A model generated the notes under the pieces. The model did not search any database. It worked only from the letters and a program-made list of their open reading frames with translations, and was not told where the DNA came from. The position numbers and the translations under genes were made by a program. From Ilumatobacter sp. (GTDB taxonomy: Bacteria > Actinomycetota > Acidimicrobiia > Acidimicrobiales > Ilumatobacteraceae), in the NCBI GenBank assembly GCA_029263275.1, contig JAJCXU010000221.1:1-7054 (forward strand): DNA of 7,054 bases, in the 5' to 3' direction. Positions 4,621 through 7,054 of this stretch are shown here, piece after piece (position 1 is the first letter of the stretch; every line of letters starts with the position of its first letter).

Positions 4621-6750
4621 CTACTGCTTGATCCACACCAGCGGGAAGAACACCTCGCCGCTCGTGCCGCCAAGGCTGTCGAGAATCAGACGTGAGTCCG
4701 CGAAGCCGACAGTGAACTCACTGAAGCCGCCGCCGCCCGGAAGGTCGGCGCTCCCGATCGTCAACGGTTCAGACCCCAACGCCGAAGCGGTGATCGACAG
4801 TTCATAGTCGGTACCGCTGACGCGGAACGTGCCGTCGAGGCCGTAGTTGAATTCGCCGCCGCCGTTGATCGTCATCTCGGGAAGGGGGCCACTCGCGAAG
4901 ACGATCTGCACGTTGTTGTAGTCGAGGCGTCCGGTTCCGTCGCCACGGATGGTCATGAGGAGATCGCCACTGGCCCCGGCGATGTCGAGGCCCTCGTCAC
5001 CGCCGATGCCGAAGGTCGACGCCTCGCGGAACATCTGCGCAACTGCTTCGGGCACGGCGCGATAGACGCCGACGAGATCACCCGGGTCTTCGTCGCCAAG
5101 GTCGATCGGCTCGGCTTCCTCTTCTTCGCACGAGCCATCGAGGACGGCCAGCTCCATGGTGGTGCCTGCCCCGGACGCAGCGCCCCCTGTCAGGGCGACA
5201 TCCACGCTCGTGGCGTCACCCGGTAGTCGGACGAGTTCGATGTCGGGTTCCGACCCGTCGGGGCACACACAGGCGTCGCCGATGCAGAAGTTCGTGGTCT
5301 GCTCATCGACATAGGTGAACTCATCCCCGCTCGACCACCGAGTGGCGACTAGGCCGTCGGTGGAGAGCTTGATGATCCACGGGTCGTCGACGAGCCCGCC
5401 GCTGATCTGGTAACGAATCAGCTTCTGGCGGGCGAACGAAACGGCTTCGCTCACGAATCCGGTCGACGAGTCGACGGTGAGCGGAAGCGGGGAGCGTCCG
5501 TTCGTCGTGACGTCGTTACCGCTGACCTCCCAGATGTCGCCGAAGGCAGGTTGTTGGAGTGCGGAGGCGGCGAGCGTTGCCAGTTGCTCGCGACTGAGGC
5601 TCGCGGTGATGAACTCGAAGAGGTTGGAGTCGCTGCCCACACCTGCCGCCGTGTTGAAGTCCGGGATTCGATCCCAGAGTTCGGCTTCACCACCGAGGAG
5701 TTCGGCGAGCTGTGACCAGAACCCGATGGCGGCGTAGCTCTCGCGGTACAGCGAGAACGTTTCGCGCGATGCGAAGACGTTCCACCATCCAGCGCCCAAG
5801 CCGCTCGGGCTGTACTGCGAGCCCGCCCAGGTGGCGACGCCCTCTTGAAACCACGTCGGCGTCGAGATGTAGCCCACGCGGTCACCGTTGGTCCAACTCC
5901 AGCAGTGGAACAGTTCGTGCATGACGGCTGCCGCGAGTTGTGCTCGTCCGACACCGGCGACGGGGTAGATGACCGTGGGACAGCTCCGGTCGAACAGATC
6001 GTCGAGCAGACCTCCGAGGAACCCAGGACGAGCTTGGACGGCCCAGATCGAGATGTGGCCGCGTTCGCCCGGGTCAGCGTCGGCGATGTCGCCGATGCTC
6101 CAGCTGTATTCGAGCGGAGCACCGCCGAGTTTGCCGATCAGGTTCCGGTGCGCATCACGAAAGATCGCGCCGACCTCGTTGTAGGGCGCTGGTTGGCGCA
6201 GTGGCGCCGACGCGAACCCGACGGGACCGCGGAACCCATCCGGATCAGAGCCGCCGGGCGCGGACTCATCATCGAAGTCGCTGTCGCCGTTGCCGCCGAA
6301 CTCGGCGGCTTCGAATTCGGTGCGCACGCGGTCGGCGATCGCCTGCTGCTCGTCAGCGCTGAACTCGTCCCAGATCTGGTCGATCTGCTGCAAGATGTCC
6401 GAGCTGTCGATCGGGGCGGCGGGAAATGCTCCTGGCGTCCCCGCGAGGTCGGTGCCGAAGGCGATGTCGAACTGCTGGAGTGCGATCTCGGGGGTGGGTT
6501 CGAAATCGTTCGCCTCGAACGCCGCACGCATCTCGGCGAAGAGTTCATCCGCTTTGGCAAATGCCTCGGGGTCGACCGACAAGATTTGCGCTGCATCAGT
6601 GGTCGACGGGGGCGCTGTTGAGGCAGTGGTGTCGGCCGGCGCCTCGGTCGTTTCTGGGACGAGCTCAGCCTCCGGCGTGGGGTCGGACGCGCTGCAGGCC
6701 CCGGCGAGGAGCGCAAACGCGCAGCAGACGGAGGCGACTTGAGCTCTCAT
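4621..6750 (-). CDS. Lipoprotein with gluzincin (HExxH...E) metallopeptidase domain
   Basis: A 709-residue protein predicted to be lipid-anchored outside the membrane. Residues 1-19 form a short signal peptide ending in a lipobox-like LLAGAC, making Cys19 the lipidated residue. A Pro/Thr/Glu/Ala-rich linker (about 20-55) and an acidic, mostly helical stretch (to about 160) follow. The catalytic region holds HELFH (His278, Glu279, His282) and, 20 residues after the second His, WFQEG with Glu303. This is the gluzincin zinc site (His, His, Glu) of MA-clan peptidases. A probable beta-rich middle region carries a cysteine cluster (Cys489, 494, 496) and Cys541 before an EEEE run. The final 150 or so residues (from about 556) look like a Gly-rich beta-barrel with GDGTGRLDY, lipocalin-like at best. 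I cannot name family or substrate. The stop lies 4 bases from the convergent oxidoreductase stop. The ATG at 6750 is chosen because it opens the signal peptide. Confidence 0.85.
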   Translation of the reverse strand: MRAQVASVCCAFALLAGACSASDPTPEAELVPETTEAPADTTASTAPPSTTDAAQILSVDPEAFAKADELFAEMRAAFEANDFEPTPEIALQQFDIAFGTDLAGTPGAFPAAPIDSSDILQQIDQIWDEFSADEQQAIADRVRTEFEAAEFGGNGDSDFDDESAPGGSDPDGFRGPVGFASAPLRQPAPYNEVGAIFRDAHRNLIGKLGGAPLEYSWSIGDIADADPGERGHISIWAVQARPGFLGGLLDDLFDRSCPTVIYPVAGVGRAQLAAAVMHELFHCWSWTNGDRVGYISTPTWFQEGVATWAGSQYSPSGLGAGWWNVFASRETFSLYRESYAAIGFWSQLAELLGGEAELWDRIPDFNTAAGVGSDSNLFEFITASLSREQLATLAASALQQPAFGDIWEVSGNDVTTNGRSPLPLTVDSSTGFVSEAVSFARQKLIRYQISGGLVDDPWIIKLSTDGLVATRWSSGDEFTYVDEQTTNFCIGDACVCPDGSEPDIELVRLPGDATSVDVALTGGAASGAGTTMELAVLDGSCEEEEAEPIDLGDEDPGDLVGVYRAVPEAVAQMFREASTFGIGGDEGLDIAGASGDLLMTIRGDGTGRLDYNNVQIVFASGPLPEMTINGGGEFNYGLDGTFRVSGTDYELSITASALGSEPLTIGSADLPGGGGFSEFTVGFADSRLILDSLGGTSGEVFFPLVWIKQ

Positions 6751-6756
6751 GCAACG

Positions 6757-6762
6757 GTTCTA
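6757..6762 (-). promoter_or_regulatory. Possible -10 box of the lipoprotein gene
   Basis: On the minus strand this reads TAGAAC, one mismatch from TANNNT, with 6 bases to the ATG at 6750. The spacing resembles the boxes proposed for nei1, glcF and LOG. It is weak because the usually invariant final T is missing. Confidence 0.25.
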
Positions 6763-6785
6763 GCAAGATTCAAGCTGGAGCGGTA

Positions 6786-6801
6786 TGGGTCATCCGACCC
6801 A
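6786..6801 (-). terminator. Short stem-loop between transaldolase and the lipoprotein gene
   Basis: A 6-bp perfect stem (TGGGTC/GACCCA) with a 4-base loop lies 18 bases after the transaldolase stop. No T-run follows on the minus strand, so it is a poor intrinsic terminator. It could be a weak or factor-assisted 3' end, or chance. The rest of the 69-bp gap (6751-6819) shows only the possible -10 box. Confidence 0.25.
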
Positions 6802-6819
6802 GGCATCTCAGCCCGGCCG

Positions 6820-7054
6820 TCAGTTGCGCAGCTCAGCGGCCTTGGCTTCGAGAGCCTCGATGAGTTCGTCGAACGCTGCGATGAAGCTGGCGACGCCTTC
6901 GCGTTCCAGCTGGTCAGCGACTTCGTCCATGTCGACGCCGACAGTCGGCAGCGCCGCCCAGACTGCTTCGGACTGGTCGACATCAGCGTCGACGCGCCGG
7001 GCGACGGTGCCGTGATCAACGAACGCATCCATCGTGGCCTCGGGCAACGTGTTG
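6820..7054 (-). CDS. tal: Transaldolase, C-terminal end (5' part outside window)
   Basis: The last 78 residues of a transaldolase, which transfers a dihydroxyacetone unit between sedoheptulose 7-phosphate and glyceraldehyde 3-phosphate in the cytoplasmic non-oxidative pentose phosphate pathway. The fragment enters at NTLPEATMDAFVDHG, matching the conserved late motif before the final helices. The tail GVDMDEVADQLEREGVASF followed by a Glu/Ala-rich helix is typical of the actinobacterial enzyme as I recall it. The Schiff-base lysine would lie upstream, outside the window. Translation continues from base 7054 without a start; the internal ATG at 7047 is not a credible initiator because homology runs through it. 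The protein ends at TGA (6820-6822), so it is not the transaldolase-phosphoglucose isomerase fusion seen in some bacteria. Confidence 0.9.
   Translation of the reverse strand, partial: NTLPEATMDAFVDHGTVARRVDADVDQSEAVWAALPTVGVDMDEVADQLEREGVASFIAAFDELIEALEAKAAELRN

Noticed and set aside
5845..6621. 258-residue plus-strand open frame
   Set aside because: Antisense to the protease lipoprotein, whose signal peptide, lipobox and HExxH site support the opposite strand.
6747..7028. 93-residue minus-strand open frame overlapping the transaldolase end
   Set aside because: It is the wrong frame; the transaldolase frame carries the conserved LPEATMDAF and GVDMDEV motifs and stops at 6820.
1..7054. Novel defence, mobile or biosynthetic system
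   Set aside because: Every gene but the 69-residue one belongs to a known family or carries a known fold or motif; no transposase, integrase, toxin-antitoxin, CRISPR repeat or biosynthetic core enzyme was seen.

Overview
The window is a GC-rich, tightly packed bacterial chromosome segment. It holds seven genes, two of them cut by the window edges. Protein similarities recalled from memory point to Actinomycetota: an Nei1-type glycosylase like the mycobacterial one, a membrane-anchored sulfite-oxidase-fold protein, and an actinobacterial-type transaldolase tail. Start codons almost without Shine-Dalgarno sequences, with TANNNT boxes a few bases upstream, fit the same picture. Acidimicrobiia is my best guess at class level, but this is inference. 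I see no rRNA, tRNA, CRISPR array, transposase or prophage gene.

Layout. Bases 1-583 (minus) encode the N-terminal 194 residues of an Nei1-like DNA glycosylase. A 43-bp divergent promoter region with a 9-bp perfect inverted repeat (590-621) separates it from a GlcF-like Fe-S protein (627-1802, plus). One base after glcF comes a 69-residue protein of unknown function (1804-2013, plus). A two-tier palindrome (2020-2052) fills the gap to a convergent long-form LOG-family protein (2051-3073, minus). The LOG gene and a membrane-bound, Mo-dependent sulfite-oxidase-family protein (3072-4616, plus) diverge from one CATG, so their start codons overlap by two bases. Four bases after the oxidoreductase lies the convergent stop of a 709-residue lipoprotein with a gluzincin zinc-protease motif (4621-6750, minus). 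After a 69-bp gap comes the C-terminal end of transaldolase (6820-7054, minus).

How the genes work together. They do not form one pathway. GlcF (glycolate oxidation), transaldolase (pentose phosphate pathway), LOG (nucleotide-linked chemistry) and Nei1 (base excision repair) are ordinary housekeeping or catabolic functions. The oxidoreductase and the protease lipoprotein are both predicted to act outside the cytoplasmic membrane, but they are transcribed convergently, so neighbourhood is weak evidence for a link. The points most worth checking are the symmetric divergent promoter at 590-621, the shared CATG start, the palindrome at 2020-2052, the probable dual Sec/Tat topology of the oxidoreductase, and the poorly characterised protease lipoprotein. 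I found no convincing novel multi-gene system.
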